The notes beneath the pieces are model-generated. The model was not told the origin of the DNA. It ran no database searches and worked only from the letters and a program-made list of their open reading frames with translations. A program made the translations under genes and the position numbers. This document shows positions 25,775 to 34,358 of a DNA stretch of 63,102 nucleotides, in pieces. Origin of the DNA: Clostridia bacterium (GTDB lineage Bacteria > Bacillota > Clostridia > Christensenellales > Aristaeellaceae). Location of the stretch: positions 1-63,102 of the forward strand of contig JAFXCE010000062.1 in assembly GCA_017521565.1 (NCBI GenBank), in the 5' to 3' direction. Every line of letters begins with the position of its first letter. Position 1 is the stretch's first letter.

Positions 25775-25806
25775 AGGGGCGAAGCCGATAAAGGCTTCGC
25801 CCCTTT
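25775..25806 (+). terminator. Terminator between the secreted protein gene and ppk1
   Basis: AGGGGCGAAGCC/GGCTTCGCCCCT stem with a 6-base loop; on the plus strand TTAGTCTGCTGTTTTTT follows. Confidence 0.75.
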
Positions 25807-25828
25807 AGTCTGCTGTTTTTTCTCCGGC

Positions 25829-27889
25829 TTACACCCTGATCACCGCGTCATACGCCTGCTGATACAGCGCCTCCTGCGCATTGAGCGGCGCTTCCTCGCC
25901 CGGCTCCATGCGCTTATATGTGCCGTCAGCGTCCATCCGGCGCGCCTGCATGTTGTCGCGCAGCATCAGGTTGAACATGGCAATCACGCGCGCGCGCAGC
26001 GCCTGATCCTCAACCGGCGCGGCGACCTCCACGCGGCGCAGCGTATTGCGGGTCATGTAATCCGCCGAGGCAATATAGACCTTCGCCCGTTCTCCGCATC
26101 CGAAGATGTAGATGCGCGAATGCTCCAGGAATCGGCCGACGATACTGATGACGCGGATATTCTCCGTCCGGCCCGGTATGCCCGGAATCAGGCAGCAGAT
26201 GCCGCGCACGATCAGATCAATCTTCACCCCGGCACAGGAAGCCTCCGCCAGCCTGCGCATAATCGCCTTGTCCGTCAGCGAGTTGATCTTGACGCCGATA
26301 TACGCGTCCTCGCCCGCCTGCGCGTGCGCGATCTCCTCGTCGATCATCGCCAGCACCTTGTCCTGCAGGCAATGCGGCGCAACCATCAGCTTTCTGGTCG
26401 CGCGCACTGTCTCGCCCATGGCCAGCGCCCTGAATACCTCCGCCGCCTCGCGGCCGATCTCCTGATCAAATGTCATCAGGCTCAGGTCCGTATACAGTCG
26501 GGCCGTTTTCTCGTTGTAGTTGCCCGTGCCAACCTGCGTGTAGTACTGCGCATGGCCGTCCTCCATGCGGGTAATCAGGCAGAGCTTGGAATGCACCTTG
26601 TAGCCATCCAGACCATAGATCACATTGCAGCCCGCAGCCTCCAGCCGGCGGCTCCATTCGATGTTGTTCTCCTCGTCAAAGCGCGCCTTGAGCTCCACCA
26701 GAACCAGCACATCCTTGCCGTTTTCCGCTGCCTCAATCAGGGCCTCGACAACCTTGCTCTGCTTCGCCACACGGTACAGCGTCATCTTGATGGACACGAC
26801 GCTGTCGTCGTTCGCCGCCTCCTGCAGCATCGTCAGGAACGGCTTGATGCTCTCATAGGGATAGGAGAGCAGCTTGTCCCCCGCCTTGACCTGCTCCAGC
26901 ACCGGGCGCGCAGGATCAAACATCGCGCTGCGCTGCGGAATCCTGCGGCTGTAGAACAGTTCGGATTTCTGGCGCAGGATATCCTGAATTTCAAAGAGGA
27001 ACGACAGATCCAGCGGCGTATTTGCACGGAAAACATGCTCGCGGCGCACATCCATGTGCTTACACAGGGCGCGCACAATCTCGCCGTCCAGCTCGCGCGT
27101 CAGTTCCAGCCGGACAGGCGCAAGCCGCCTGCGCTTCTTGATCAGCTCCGCCATGAACTCGCGATAATCGATATCCTCCTCGTAGAGCGCATCCGCGTCG
27201 ATGTCGGCGTTGCGCGTCACGCGGAAGAGGGACTTTTCCCGGATGGTATAGCCCGCGAAAATCTTCGCGCTGAAATGCAGGATCAGCTCCTCGGCGAGCA
27301 TGTATGTTCTGTCCTTCGCGCTGACCTCAATCAGCCGCGGGAATACGCTCGACGTACAGGGAATCAGGCCGATCTTGCGCTTGCCGTTTTTGCGCTCCAG
27401 CACAACCGCCGCCCAGATATCCTTGCTGCGCACAAACGGAAACGGCTGGCGGCGGCCGACGATGATCGGAGAGATCAGCGGCGCAATTTCGCTGTCAAAA
27501 TAGCGCTCCAGCTTCTCGCTCTCCTGCCGGCTGATCTTGCGGAAATCCACCAGACGAACGCCCGCCGCCTCAATGCGCCCGAGCAGCTTTGCATAAATGA
27601 AGTCCTTCCGCTCATTCAGCCTGCGCACAACCCTGAACACCGCCTCAATCTGCTCGTCCGGGGTCATGTTTGTCTTATTCTCGCGGATATTGGGAGAAAG
27701 ATGCGCCTGATCCACCAAGGAGCCCACGCGCACCATGAAAAACTCATCGAGGTTGCTCTGATAGATGGACGCAAAGGAAAGCCGCTCGCAAAGCGGCGTC
27801 TGCTCGCTCTCGGCCTCCTCCAGCACGCGTTCGTTGAACTTGAGCCACGACAGCTCGCGGTTCATAAAAATCTGTTCCGTCGTCTCCAT
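25829..27889 (-). CDS. ppk1: Polyphosphate kinase 1
   Basis: The 686-residue full-length enzyme polymerises the terminal phosphate of ATP into polyphosphate. The N-terminal domain opens IFMNRELSWLKFNERVLEEA. The C-terminal kinase core shows the autophosphorylated histidine in GYKVHSKLCLI (near residue 432) and the second conserved histidine in FLEHSRIYIFG (near 589), with YYTQVGTGNYNEKTARLYTD between them. The gene is single, with GAGAGGA upstream of the ATG. It is followed convergently by the secreted-protein gene. Confidence 0.97.
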   Translation of the reverse strand: METTEQIFMNRELSWLKFNERVLEEAESEQTPLCERLSFASIYQSNLDEFFMVRVGSLVDQAHLSPNIRENKTNMTPDEQIEAVFRVVRRLNERKDFIYAKLLGRIEAAGVRLVDFRKISRQESEKLERYFDSEIAPLISPIIVGRRQPFPFVRSKDIWAAVVLERKNGKRKIGLIPCTSSVFPRLIEVSAKDRTYMLAEELILHFSAKIFAGYTIREKSLFRVTRNADIDADALYEEDIDYREFMAELIKKRRRLAPVRLELTRELDGEIVRALCKHMDVRREHVFRANTPLDLSFLFEIQDILRQKSELFYSRRIPQRSAMFDPARPVLEQVKAGDKLLSYPYESIKPFLTMLQEAANDDSVVSIKMTLYRVAKQSKVVEALIEAAENGKDVLVLVELKARFDEENNIEWSRRLEAAGCNVIYGLDGYKVHSKLCLITRMEDGHAQYYTQVGTGNYNEKTARLYTDLSLMTFDQEIGREAAEVFRALAMGETVRATRKLMVAPHCLQDKVLAMIDEEIAHAQAGEDAYIGVKINSLTDKAIMRRLAEASCAGVKIDLIVRGICCLIPGIPGRTENIRVISIVGRFLEHSRIYIFGCGERAKVYIASADYMTRNTLRRVEVAAPVEDQALRARVIAMFNLMLRDNMQARRMDADGTYKRMEPGEEAPLNAQEALYQQAYDAVIRV

Positions 27890-27980
27890 GGTCGCATATC
27901 CTCTCTATCTTTCAATCCATTTTATGAATCGGCATTCTTCTTTTGATTATATCGAATTCCCGGACAAAAATCCACAAGAA

Positions 27981-28012
27981 AATCCCCGCAGAAACACTTT
28001 CCTGCGGGGATT
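27981..28012. terminator. Terminator of the DegT aminotransferase gene
   Basis: AATCCCCGCAG/CTGCGGGGATT perfect stem with a 10-base loop. On the minus strand TTTCTTGTGG follows, so it ends the aminotransferase transcript ahead of ppk1. Confidence 0.8.
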
Positions 28013-28039
28013 CGCCATTTTGTCGTGGTCGCATCCGGT

Positions 28040-29218
28040 TTATTTGCCGAATTTCTTGCAGATATCCAGCACCGCTTCGGCGACATACTTCGCATCCTCA
28101 ACGCTGAGGGAGGAATACAGCGGCAAAGAGATTTCGCTCTCGGAGAAGTCATAGGCCTTCGGGAAATCTTCCGGCGTATAGCCAAAGCGCTTGGTATAGG
28201 CGCTCATCGTGTGCAGCGCGATGAAATGGACGCTCACACCGACATTGCGCGCCTTGAGTTCCTCAATGAACTGATCGCGGGAGATCGTCAGGCGCTCCGC
28301 AACGATGCGCAGGATGTAAAGATGGCGGCTGTGATGGCAGTATTCCGGCGTCTTTTGCAGGCGAAGCTGCGGGACATCCTTAAACGCTTCCTCATAGACC
28401 TCCACCACCTGAAAGCGGCGGCGCTGCATATCGCTCATGCGTGAAAGCTGCACGCCCGCCAGACTCGCCTGGATGTCAAACATGTTGTACTTATAGCCCG
28501 GCTCCTCGATGTCGTAGCGCCAGGAGCCGCCCTTGCCGTAGCGGTTCCATGAGCCCGCGCTCATGCCGTGCGTGGAAAGCACACGCGCCTTTGCTGCAAG
28601 CTCGGGATCGTCGGTGACAAGCGCGCCGCCCTCGCCGCAGGCCAGATTCTTCGTCGCATAGAAGGAATAGCTCACCGCACCACGGGGATGGTGACCGACG
28701 AGCTCGCCCTTATAGCGGGTCTCAACGGCATGCGCCGCATCCTCGGAAAGGAAGAGGTTGTGCTGATCGCACAGCGCGCCGATGGCGTCAAGATCCGCCG
28801 CCAGACCGGAATAATGCACCGGCACAATGGCACGCGTCTTATTTGTAATCTTCTTTTCAATCTCTACCGGATCAATCAGGCCGGTATCGGGATCGATATC
28901 TGCAAACACTGGCGTCGCGCCGACGTGAAGAATCGTATTTGCCGAGGCTGCAAAGGTCAGCGGCGTCGTGATGACCTCGTCTCCCGGACCGATCCCCTGC
29001 GCCACCAGAGACAGATGCAGCGCTGCCGTGCAGGAATTGAGGCCCACGCAGTACTTCGCACCGACGTATTCTGCAAATTGCTTTTCAAATTCGATGGTAC
29101 GCGGCCCCTTCGCCCACCATCCGGATCGGATGGTATCGCTGACAGCCTGCACCTCCGCCTCCGAAATATCCGGCAGACAGAAGGCCATCCAATTGTCTCT
29201 CACCTTGAATTCGCTCAT
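28040..29218 (-). CDS. DegT/DnrJ/EryC1/StrS family PLP aminotransferase
   Basis: The 392-residue sugar aminotransferase-type enzyme has its PLP lysine in SFYATKNLACGEGGA (near residue 190) and its cofactor Asp in FLSEDAAHA (near 163). Family members transaminate keto-sugars (for example UDP-4-keto sugars) in cell-surface glycan, LPS or antibiotic pathways. It stands alone here, with no sugar dehydratase or glycosyltransferase neighbours, so the substrate cannot be said. The start is the ATG at 29218 with GGAGGG upstream; the longer frame crosses the promoter. Confidence 0.88.
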   Translation of the reverse strand: MSEFKVRDNWMAFCLPDISEAEVQAVSDTIRSGWWAKGPRTIEFEKQFAEYVGAKYCVGLNSCTAALHLSLVAQGIGPGDEVITTPLTFAASANTILHVGATPVFADIDPDTGLIDPVEIEKKITNKTRAIVPVHYSGLAADLDAIGALCDQHNLFLSEDAAHAVETRYKGELVGHHPRGAVSYSFYATKNLACGEGGALVTDDPELAAKARVLSTHGMSAGSWNRYGKGGSWRYDIEEPGYKYNMFDIQASLAGVQLSRMSDMQRRRFQVVEVYEEAFKDVPQLRLQKTPEYCHHSRHLYILRIVAERLTISRDQFIEELKARNVGVSVHFIALHTMSAYTKRFGYTPEDFPKAYDFSESEISLPLYSSLSVEDAKYVAEAVLDICKKFGK

Positions 29219-29272
29219 ATAAACCCTCCACCCGCAATGCGGGCCATGATCGCTTTGTTCGTTTAGGCTATC

Positions 29273-29301
29273 ATTATAGCACATCTATCGCCCCGCATCA
29301 A
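29273..29301 (-). promoter_or_regulatory. Promoter of the DegT aminotransferase gene
   Basis: TTGATG-N17-TATAAT on the minus strand, 55 bases upstream of the start. Confidence 0.75.
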
Positions 29302-29437
29302 GAAGAGACACAATTCGTCACCCGGCCATATTCGTGCCACACCCTCTTCTCCCCGCTTTTCACGATTCATCCGACCAATTTTGTGTCACTTCTGACTACA
29401 AACCGGCAAATTTCCCCCGATTATTCTCTTCTCAGGG

Positions 29438-29466
29438 TTGACAACACTGTCAACCTGCGTTATAAT
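29438..29466 (+). promoter_or_regulatory. Consensus sigma-A promoter of the trp transporter T-box operon
   Basis: TTGACA-N17-TATAAT is a perfect consensus promoter. The -35 box is also the left arm of a palindrome, TTGACA-ACAC-TGTCAA (29438-29453), which could add a repressor site. Confidence 0.85.
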
Positions 29467-29472
29467 TCACCC

Positions 29473-29773
29473 AATCGAAGAAATAAACCGGTTGAGGAAA
29501 GAGAAGTACGCCTCTTGTTTCCATCACAGAGAGCCGCCATCGCTGGGAATGCGGTATGGAACAGACGCCGAAATGGACTTTCTGAGGGCTCTGTCAACGG
29601 GCAGGCGTAAGCCTCCTTACTAGGCAGGGACGGGACGCAGACCCGTTATCAGGCTGCACCGTATGTTGGTACGGGGTAAGCGGATCGGAGTTTTCCGGTC
29701 AATATGAGTGGCACCACGGAAGAGTTTTTTCCGCCTCATATCTCCAGTCGGAGGTATGGGGCGTTTTCTTTTT
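29473..29773 (+). promoter_or_regulatory. Tryptophan T-box riboswitch
   Basis: This is a complete transcription-attenuation T-box leader. The AGTA loop-E element lies at 29505-29508 and the specifier codon TGG (Trp) at 29574-29576 in GAAATGGAC. The antiterminator is formed by ATGAG/CTCAT (29704/29735) and CGGAA/TTCCG (29717/29729) around the T-box bulge TGGCACC. The bulge TGGC pairs with a tRNA 3' end GCCA, which fits the G73 discriminator of bacterial tRNA-Trp. The competing terminator is a 14-bp stem (29732-29763) followed by TTTTCTTTTT. Uncharged tRNA-Trp should turn on the ABC transporter genes downstream. Confidence 0.93.
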
Positions 29774-29850
29774 CAGATGGAACACCGGCGCTTCCCACGA
29801 CTGCTCCCCCCTTTTCCCCACACAATCAAAAGCAACAGGAGGAACACACT

Positions 29851-30813
29851 ATGAAGCGCATCATGTCCATCATCATCGCCGTCGCCCTGATCCTCACCGC
29901 CGCCGCTGCCTTTGCCGATACCTACAAGATCGGCGTCGGTCAGTTCGCGCAGCACGGATCGCTGGATAATTGCTATCATGGCTTCATCGAAGGCCTTGCC
30001 GAGGCCGGCATCGTCGAGGGCGAGAATCTCAAAATCGACTTCCAGAACGCGCAGGCCGACATGGGCATCGCCCAGCAGATCGCCGCGCAGTTCGCCGCCG
30101 GCAGAGTCGACATGATGGTCGGTATCGCCACTCCGATGGCGCAGGCCTGCTACAACGCCGCCTCCGGCTCCATCCCGACGATCTTCACCGCCGTCACCGA
30201 TCCCATCGCCGCCGGTTTTGCTGATGCTTCCGGCAAGGCTTCCGGCGACGTAACCGGCACCTCCGACGCGCTGCCCATCGAAGCGCAGCTGAAAACCATC
30301 CGCGCCATGCTGCCGGATGCGAAGAAGATCGGCATCCTCTACACCACCAGCGAGGTCAATTCCATCTCCGCGATCGAAATCTACAAGTCTCTCGCGCCAA
30401 ACTACGGCTTTGAAATCATCGAATCCGGTATCTCCACCATCGCCGACATCCCGCTGGCGCTCGACGCGCTGCTCTCCAAGGTCGACTGCCTCACCAACCT
30501 GACCGACAACACGGTTGTTTCCGCCCTCGCGCTGATGCTCGACAAGGCCAATGCCGCCGGCAAGCCGGTCTTTGGCTCTGAAATCGAGCAGGTCAAGCTC
30601 GGCTGCATCGCCGCAGAAGGTCTTGACTACATCGCCCTCGGCCGCCAGACCGGCCTGATGGCTGCCAAGGTTCTCAAGGGCGAAGCGAAGGCCAGCGAGA
30701 TCCCGTATGAGATCATCACCGAGCCGGGCCTGTATGTCAATGCCGACGTCCTCGCCAAGTTCGGCGTCGTCCTCAGCGACGAGCTGGCTGCCCGCGCCAA
30801 CGAAGTGCAGTAA
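29851..30813 (+). CDS. trpX: Tryptophan ABC transporter substrate-binding protein (TrpX-type)
   Basis: The 320-residue protein is of the ABC_sub_bind family (COG2984 type). The signal peptide (about 1-22) ends AAAFA, a signal peptidase I site with no lipobox cysteine. The mature part shows the family features: KIGVGQFAQHGSLDNCYHGF, GIATPMAQACYN and FTAVTDPIAAGF. I chose the ATG at 29851 because AGGAGGAAC precedes it; the open frame upstream runs through the T-box terminator. The Trp-specific T-box makes tryptophan, or a precursor such as indole compounds, the likely substrate. The trpY and trpZ genes follow. Confidence 0.88.
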   Translation: MKRIMSIIIAVALILTAAAAFADTYKIGVGQFAQHGSLDNCYHGFIEGLAEAGIVEGENLKIDFQNAQADMGIAQQIAAQFAAGRVDMMVGIATPMAQACYNAASGSIPTIFTAVTDPIAAGFADASGKASGDVTGTSDALPIEAQLKTIRAMLPDAKKIGILYTTSEVNSISAIEIYKSLAPNYGFEIIESGISTIADIPLALDALLSKVDCLTNLTDNTVVSALALMLDKANAAGKPVFGSEIEQVKLGCIAAEGLDYIALGRQTGLMAAKVLKGEAKASEIPYEIITEPGLYVNADVLAKFGVVLSDELAARANEVQ

Positions 30814-31118
30814 TATTGGGCTGCCGCCCAAACCCGCCCGGGGACATTGTCCCCGGACCCCTTCTTTGCTTCGCGCAGTATATAATGATTTTCATGATTT
30901 TCTCAAAAAGCTATGTTTTGCGCCCGAAGGTTTCCAAAGGGACCGAAACCTGCTGCCGCCAGCGGCGGAAATAAGCAGGTGGAGCGTCAGGAATCGCAAG
31001 GAGTGTCTGTCAGACGCGACTATGCGAGATCCTCGGGTCGATCGGAAAGCCCTTTGGCGTGGCGTCGGGGTAGAACCCCGATACCCCAAAATGCAATCAA
31101 AGATTGGGAGGATCTCCT
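30814..31118 (+). other. 305-base spacer between trpX and trpY with hairpins
   Basis: No gene is visible. A CCGGGGACA-TTG-TCCCCGG hairpin (30838-30856) shortly follows the trpX stop, and a TCGGGG-TAGAA-CCCCGA hairpin (31063-31078) lies near the trpY ribosome site. Both may tune expression of the permease and ATPase relative to the binding protein. The spacer is unusually long for an ABC operon. Confidence 0.45.
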
Positions 31119-32000
31119 ATGAACCTTCTTCTGAGCGTCCTTGAGCAGGGCCTGATCTACGCCGTTCTCGCCCTGGGCGTGTACATCACCTTCAGAATCC
31201 TCGATTTCCCGGATATGACTGTCGATTCGTCATTCCCGCTTGGCGCAGCTGTCACCGCCCTGATGATTCAGGCTGGCATTGCCCCGCTGCTGACGCTCCC
31301 GGTTTCCATGCTCGCCGGCGCGCTTGCCGGTGTGCTCACAGGCGTCATCCATGTCAAGCTCAAGGTTCGCGATCTGCTCTCGGGCATCATCGTCATGACC
31401 GGCCTGTATTCCGTCAATCTGCATGTGGCAGGCCGTGCAAACGTCCAGCTCTTCTCCTTCAATACCATTTTCAAAAACGACATGATTTCCGCGCTGCCTG
31501 CAGGCATTCAGCCTTACGCACCGGTCATCATTTTGGCGCTCATCACCATCATCGCCAAGATTCTGATGGACGCCTATCTCGCCACGCGCTCCGGTTTCCT
31601 CCTTCGCGCCACCGGCGATAATCCCACGCTCGTCGCGACGCTCGCCAAGGACGCCGGCATGGTCAAGATCCTCGGTCTGTCCATCGCCAATGCGCTGGTC
31701 TCGCTCTCCGGCTGCATCATGTGCCAGTATCAGCGCTATTTTGACATCTCCATGGGTACCGGCACGCTGGTGCTAGCCGTTGCCTCCGTCATCGTCGGCA
31801 CGCAGCTTCTGCGCGGTCTGCGCTTTCTGCGCGCGACGACGGCCGTTGTGCTCGGCTCCATCATCTACAAGGGCTGCGTTGCGCTCGCGCTGGATATGGG
31901 ACTTTCCCCGTTTGATCTCAAGCTCGTCACCGCTGCGCTGCTGCTTGTCATCATCGTCGTCGGCGGACATAACCGAAAGAAGGTGAAGCGCCATGCTTGA
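31119..32000 (+). CDS. trpY: Tryptophan ABC transporter permease (TrpY-type)
   Basis: The 293-residue membrane protein (COG4120 type, BPD_transp_2 fold, about nine spans) opens VLEQGLIYAVLALGVYITFRILDFPDMTVD, typical of this permease family. The ATG at 31119 has GGGAGGATCT upstream. Its last codons overlap the ATPase gene by 8 bases. With TrpX and TrpZ it forms the importer controlled by the Trp T-box. Confidence 0.87.
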   Translation: MNLLLSVLEQGLIYAVLALGVYITFRILDFPDMTVDSSFPLGAAVTALMIQAGIAPLLTLPVSMLAGALAGVLTGVIHVKLKVRDLLSGIIVMTGLYSVNLHVAGRANVQLFSFNTIFKNDMISALPAGIQPYAPVIILALITIIAKILMDAYLATRSGFLLRATGDNPTLVATLAKDAGMVKILGLSIANALVSLSGCIMCQYQRYFDISMGTGTLVLAVASVIVGTQLLRGLRFLRATTAVVLGSIIYKGCVALALDMGLSPFDLKLVTAALLLVIIVVGGHNRKKVKRHA

Positions 32001-32766
32001 ACTGAAGAATATCGTCAAGATCTATCAGGGCGGCACGGTGAATGAAACCTGCCTGTTCAACGAGTTTAATCTCACCATCCCGGACAAGCAATTCGTGTGC
32101 GTCGTAGGTTCCAACGGTTCGGGCAAAACCTCGCTGCTCAACATCATCTGCGGTTCCATCCCCATTGAGGATGGCGCGATCATCATCGGCGGCAAGAGCA
32201 TCACCGCCATGCCCGAGCACAAGCGGCTTCGCCGCATCGGCCGTGTCTATCAGGATCCCTCTCGCGGAACCTGCCCATCGATGACCATTCTTGAAAACAT
32301 GTCCATGGCGGACAACAAGGGCAAGCCGTTCAACCTCATGCCCTGTGTCAACCGCAAAAAGGCCGACGAATACCGCGCCATGCTGGCGCAGCTGGGTCTC
32401 GGCCTCGAGGACAAGATGGGCGTCATGGTCGGCAATCTCTCCGGCGGACAGCGTCAGGCGATGGCGCTGCTGATGAGCACGATGACCCCCATCGAATTCC
32501 TCATCCTCGACGAGCACACCGCAGCGCTCGATCCCAAGACCGCAGAGATCATCATGGAGCTGACCGGAAAGATCGTCGCCCAGAAGCAGCTGACGACCAT
32601 CATGGTTACGCATAACCTGCGCTACGCCGTCGAATACGGCGACCGTCTGCTGATGATGCATCAGGGACATCTGGAGCTGGATATCTCCGGCGAGAAACGC
32701 AAGGGCCTCAAGGTCGAGCACCTGCTGGAGCGCTTCAATGCGATCTCCATCGAGTGCGGCAACTAA
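31993..32766 (+). CDS. trpZ: Tryptophan ABC transporter ATPase (TrpZ-type)
   Basis: The 257-residue ATPase (COG1101 type) has Walker A GSNGSGKTS near residue 38, the Q-loop RIGRVYQDPSRGTCPSMT that is characteristic of this family, signature LSGGQRQAMAL near 150 and Walker B FLILDEHTAALDP near 172. It overlaps the permease gene and ends the operon. The 32767-32876 spacer holds a GCGGGC-TGT-GCCCGC hairpin that may terminate it, although its T-run is weak. Confidence 0.9.
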   Translation: MLELKNIVKIYQGGTVNETCLFNEFNLTIPDKQFVCVVGSNGSGKTSLLNIICGSIPIEDGAIIIGGKSITAMPEHKRLRRIGRVYQDPSRGTCPSMTILENMSMADNKGKPFNLMPCVNRKKADEYRAMLAQLGLGLEDKMGVMVGNLSGGQRQAMALLMSTMTPIEFLILDEHTAALDPKTAEIIMELTGKIVAQKQLTTIMVTHNLRYAVEYGDRLLMMHQGHLELDISGEKRKGLKVEHLLERFNAISIECGN

Positions 32767-32876
32767 GCGGGCTGTGCCCGCACCCACTACGCTTCGCGCC
32801 AGTTTTAATCCGTTTTCTTCGGCCGGAGGGGCCTCGAAAACTACTTTGCACGAATAAGTACAGACGGCCCGGGCGC

Positions 32877-32905
32877 TTGCCTTGGCCGTTTGTTCATGCT
32901 ATAAT
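32877..32905 (+). promoter_or_regulatory. Promoter of the DUF554 gene
   Basis: TTGCCT-N17-TATAAT, 38 bases before the chosen start. Confidence 0.65.
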
Positions 32906-32943
32906 ACTTCCATTCTTTTTTCACCGAAATGAGGCATATATAC

Positions 32944-33660
32944 ATGATCGGAACGGGTACCATCATCAACTCTGCGCTTGTGCTGCTGGGCGGTCTTTTC
33001 GGTTTTCTCTTTGGAAAAGCGCTCAAGGATCGCTATCAGGATATCATGGTCAAGGCCTGCGGCGTAAGCACGGTCTTCATCGGCGCAAGCGGCACATTCA
33101 AGCACATGCTGACCGTTGCCGACGGCGCACTGGGCACCACGGGCGAAATGATGCTCGTCATCTCCCTGTGCATCGGAGGCCTGATCGGCGAAATCCTCCG
33201 CATTGAGGACAATCTCGAGCGCTTCGGCGAATGGCTGAAGGTGAAAAGCCACTCCGAGGGCGATTCCCGTTTTATCGATGGCTTTACCTCCGCCTCCTTC
33301 ACCATCTGCATCGGCGCGATGGCGATTATCGGCCCAATGAACGACGCGCTGTATCGCGACTATACGATTTTGACCACGAAGGGCATCCTTGACTGCATCA
33401 TCATCATGGCGCTGACCGCCTCCCTGGGAAAGGGCGCCGTGTTCTCCGTCATCCCCATGGCCATCTGGCAGGGCCTGATGACCGTCCTCGCCTCTTTCGT
33501 CGGCCCGCTGATGACGGCTTCTGCGCTCTCCTGCCTCTCTCTGGTGGGCAATGTGCTGATCTTCTGCGTCGGCATCAATCTCGCCTTCGGCAAGAAAATC
33601 AAGGTCGCCAACTACCTGCCTGCGCTGATTATCGCCGTCATCTGGTCGTTTTTCCTCTGA
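32944..33660 (+). CDS. DUF554 (YqgA-type) membrane protein
   Basis: The 238-residue integral membrane protein with about seven spans starts MIGTGTIINSALVLLGGLFG, the usual N-terminus of the DUF554 family, and contains ASFTICIGAMAIIGPMNDA near residue 115. Family members are suspected transporters of unknown substrate. I chose the ATG at 32944 because of GAGG 10 bases upstream and family length; an ATG five codons earlier lacks a ribosome site. A single-gene transcript is likely, followed directly by the tRNA-Ala promoter. Confidence 0.85.
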   Translation: MIGTGTIINSALVLLGGLFGFLFGKALKDRYQDIMVKACGVSTVFIGASGTFKHMLTVADGALGTTGEMMLVISLCIGGLIGEILRIEDNLERFGEWLKVKSHSEGDSRFIDGFTSASFTICIGAMAIIGPMNDALYRDYTILTTKGILDCIIIMALTASLGKGAVFSVIPMAIWQGLMTVLASFVGPLMTASALSCLSLVGNVLIFCVGINLAFGKKIKVANYLPALIIAVIWSFFL

Positions 33661-33685
33661 TTTTTCAGAAAATGTATTTTCCCCC

Positions 33686-33713
33686 TTGCTTTTTCTCCGA
33701 AATGTGGTATAAT
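33686..33713 (+). promoter_or_regulatory. Promoter of tRNA-Ala
   Basis: TTGCTT-N16-TATAAT, 31 bases upstream of the tRNA 5' end. Confidence 0.65.
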
Positions 33714-33744
33714 ATCCTTCGCTTGAGATATTGAAACTGCATAC

Positions 33745-33820
33745 GGGGCATTAGCACAGTTGGTAGCGCGCTACATTCGCATTGTAGAGGTCACCGGTTC
33801 GAATCCGGTATGCTCCACCA
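33745..33820 (+). tRNA. tRNA-Ala (anticodon CGC)
   Basis: The 76-base gene with encoded CCA has acceptor stem GGGGCAT/ATGCTCC, including the G3:U70 pair that identifies alanine tRNAs, and discriminator A. The anticodon arm CTACA-TTCGCAT-TGTAG gives anticodon CGC, which reads GCG. The T arm CCGG-TTCGAAT-CCGG is normal. The D stem (GCAC/GCGC) has an A-C mismatch at its third pair, unlike the common GCTC/GAGC. Split or damaged copies of this gene occur at 33925, 34422, 61181, 61346 and 62966. Confidence 0.93.
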
Positions 33821-33821
33821 T

Positions 33822-33850
33822 AAAGTCCTTCTCGAAAGAGAAGGACTTTT
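33822..33850 (+). terminator. Terminator after tRNA-Ala
   Basis: AAAGTCCTTCTC/GAGAAGGACTTT stem with a CGAAA-type tetraloop region. Equivalent hairpins follow the 3'-half copies at 61242 and 63027. Confidence 0.85.
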
Positions 33851-33924
33851 GCATTATGTATGGAAACAAGCACAAAAACAGCTTTATTGCACAAAAACAC
33901 AACAAACATAAGAAATCGAGCAAA

Positions 33925-34084
33925 TTCACTTGGGGCATTAGCACAGTTGGTAGCGGCGCATTCGCATTGCTCAGCATATAGTTTACCAGATGCAGAGGAT
34001 TCGAATGAATCCTCTGCATTTTTCTTTGTATGATTGATGCTTGGTTTTATTTATGCTATCATGTACTCGACAAACTTGAATTTG
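33925..34084 (+). repeat. tRNA-Ala 5'-half repeat with terminator, promoter and inverted-repeat end (copy 1)
   Basis: This 160-base unit begins with the 5' half of the tRNA-Ala (GGGGCATTAGCACAGTTGG onward, to the anticodon loop ATTCGCATTG), then diverges. It carries a terminator (GCAGAGGATTC/GAATCCTCTGC, then ATTTTTC), a promoter TTGATG-N17-TATCAT (34034-34062), and ends in TACTCGACAAACTTGAATTTG (34064-34084), an imperfect inverse of the motif at 34359. A copy about 95% identical is at 61346-61505. It precedes a small AT-rich gene. Confidence 0.85.
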
Positions 34085-34154
34085 TATAACTGTTAGATAA
34101 ACTTGGATTTAGATTAAGTAATTTATCAAGAAGATTTTATTTAGGAGGGCAGTT

Positions 34155-34343
34155 ATGACCTTATTCGCAATTATACTTATTATAGCTGGCGTTTTTTTAA
34201 CGATTGCACCGAATTTAGTATATGCCATTACTCAAAGCTGGAAAAATAGTAATAACTCTGAGCCTTCCCGCTTTTATAAAACTATTACTAGGGTTCAAGG
34301 CGTCGTTCTTGTTGTTATAGGTGTTGTGCTAATCGTTAGCTAA
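34155..34343 (+). CDS. Small membrane protein (62 residues) in tRNA-Ala cassette
   Basis: The 62-residue protein has two membrane spans (about 4-24 and 47-61) around a polar loop WKNSNNSEPSRFYKTITRVQG. It resembles small DUF6199-like membrane proteins of Firmicutes, but I cannot be sure of the family. GGAGGGC lies 7 bases before the ATG. Base composition is far more AT-rich than the surrounding chromosome, and the gene lies between the cassette end motifs, so it is most likely imported cargo. Function unknown. Confidence 0.65.
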   Translation: MTLFAIILIIAGVFLTIAPNLVYAITQSWKNSNNSEPSRFYKTITRVQGVVLVVIGVVLIVS

Positions 34344-34358
34344 TATCGATTAAACATC

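Noticed and set aside
25649-27946. Long plus-strand frame (765 codons) opposite ppk1
   Set aside because: It is an antisense shadow of a GC-rich gene, with no ribosome site, low-complexity Arg/His/Ala/Leu composition and no domain; ppk1 on the other strand is unmistakable.
29704-29850. Longer trpX frame starting at 29704
   Set aside because: The extra codons are the T-box antiterminator and terminator; the ATG at 29851 has AGGAGG and starts a clean signal peptide.
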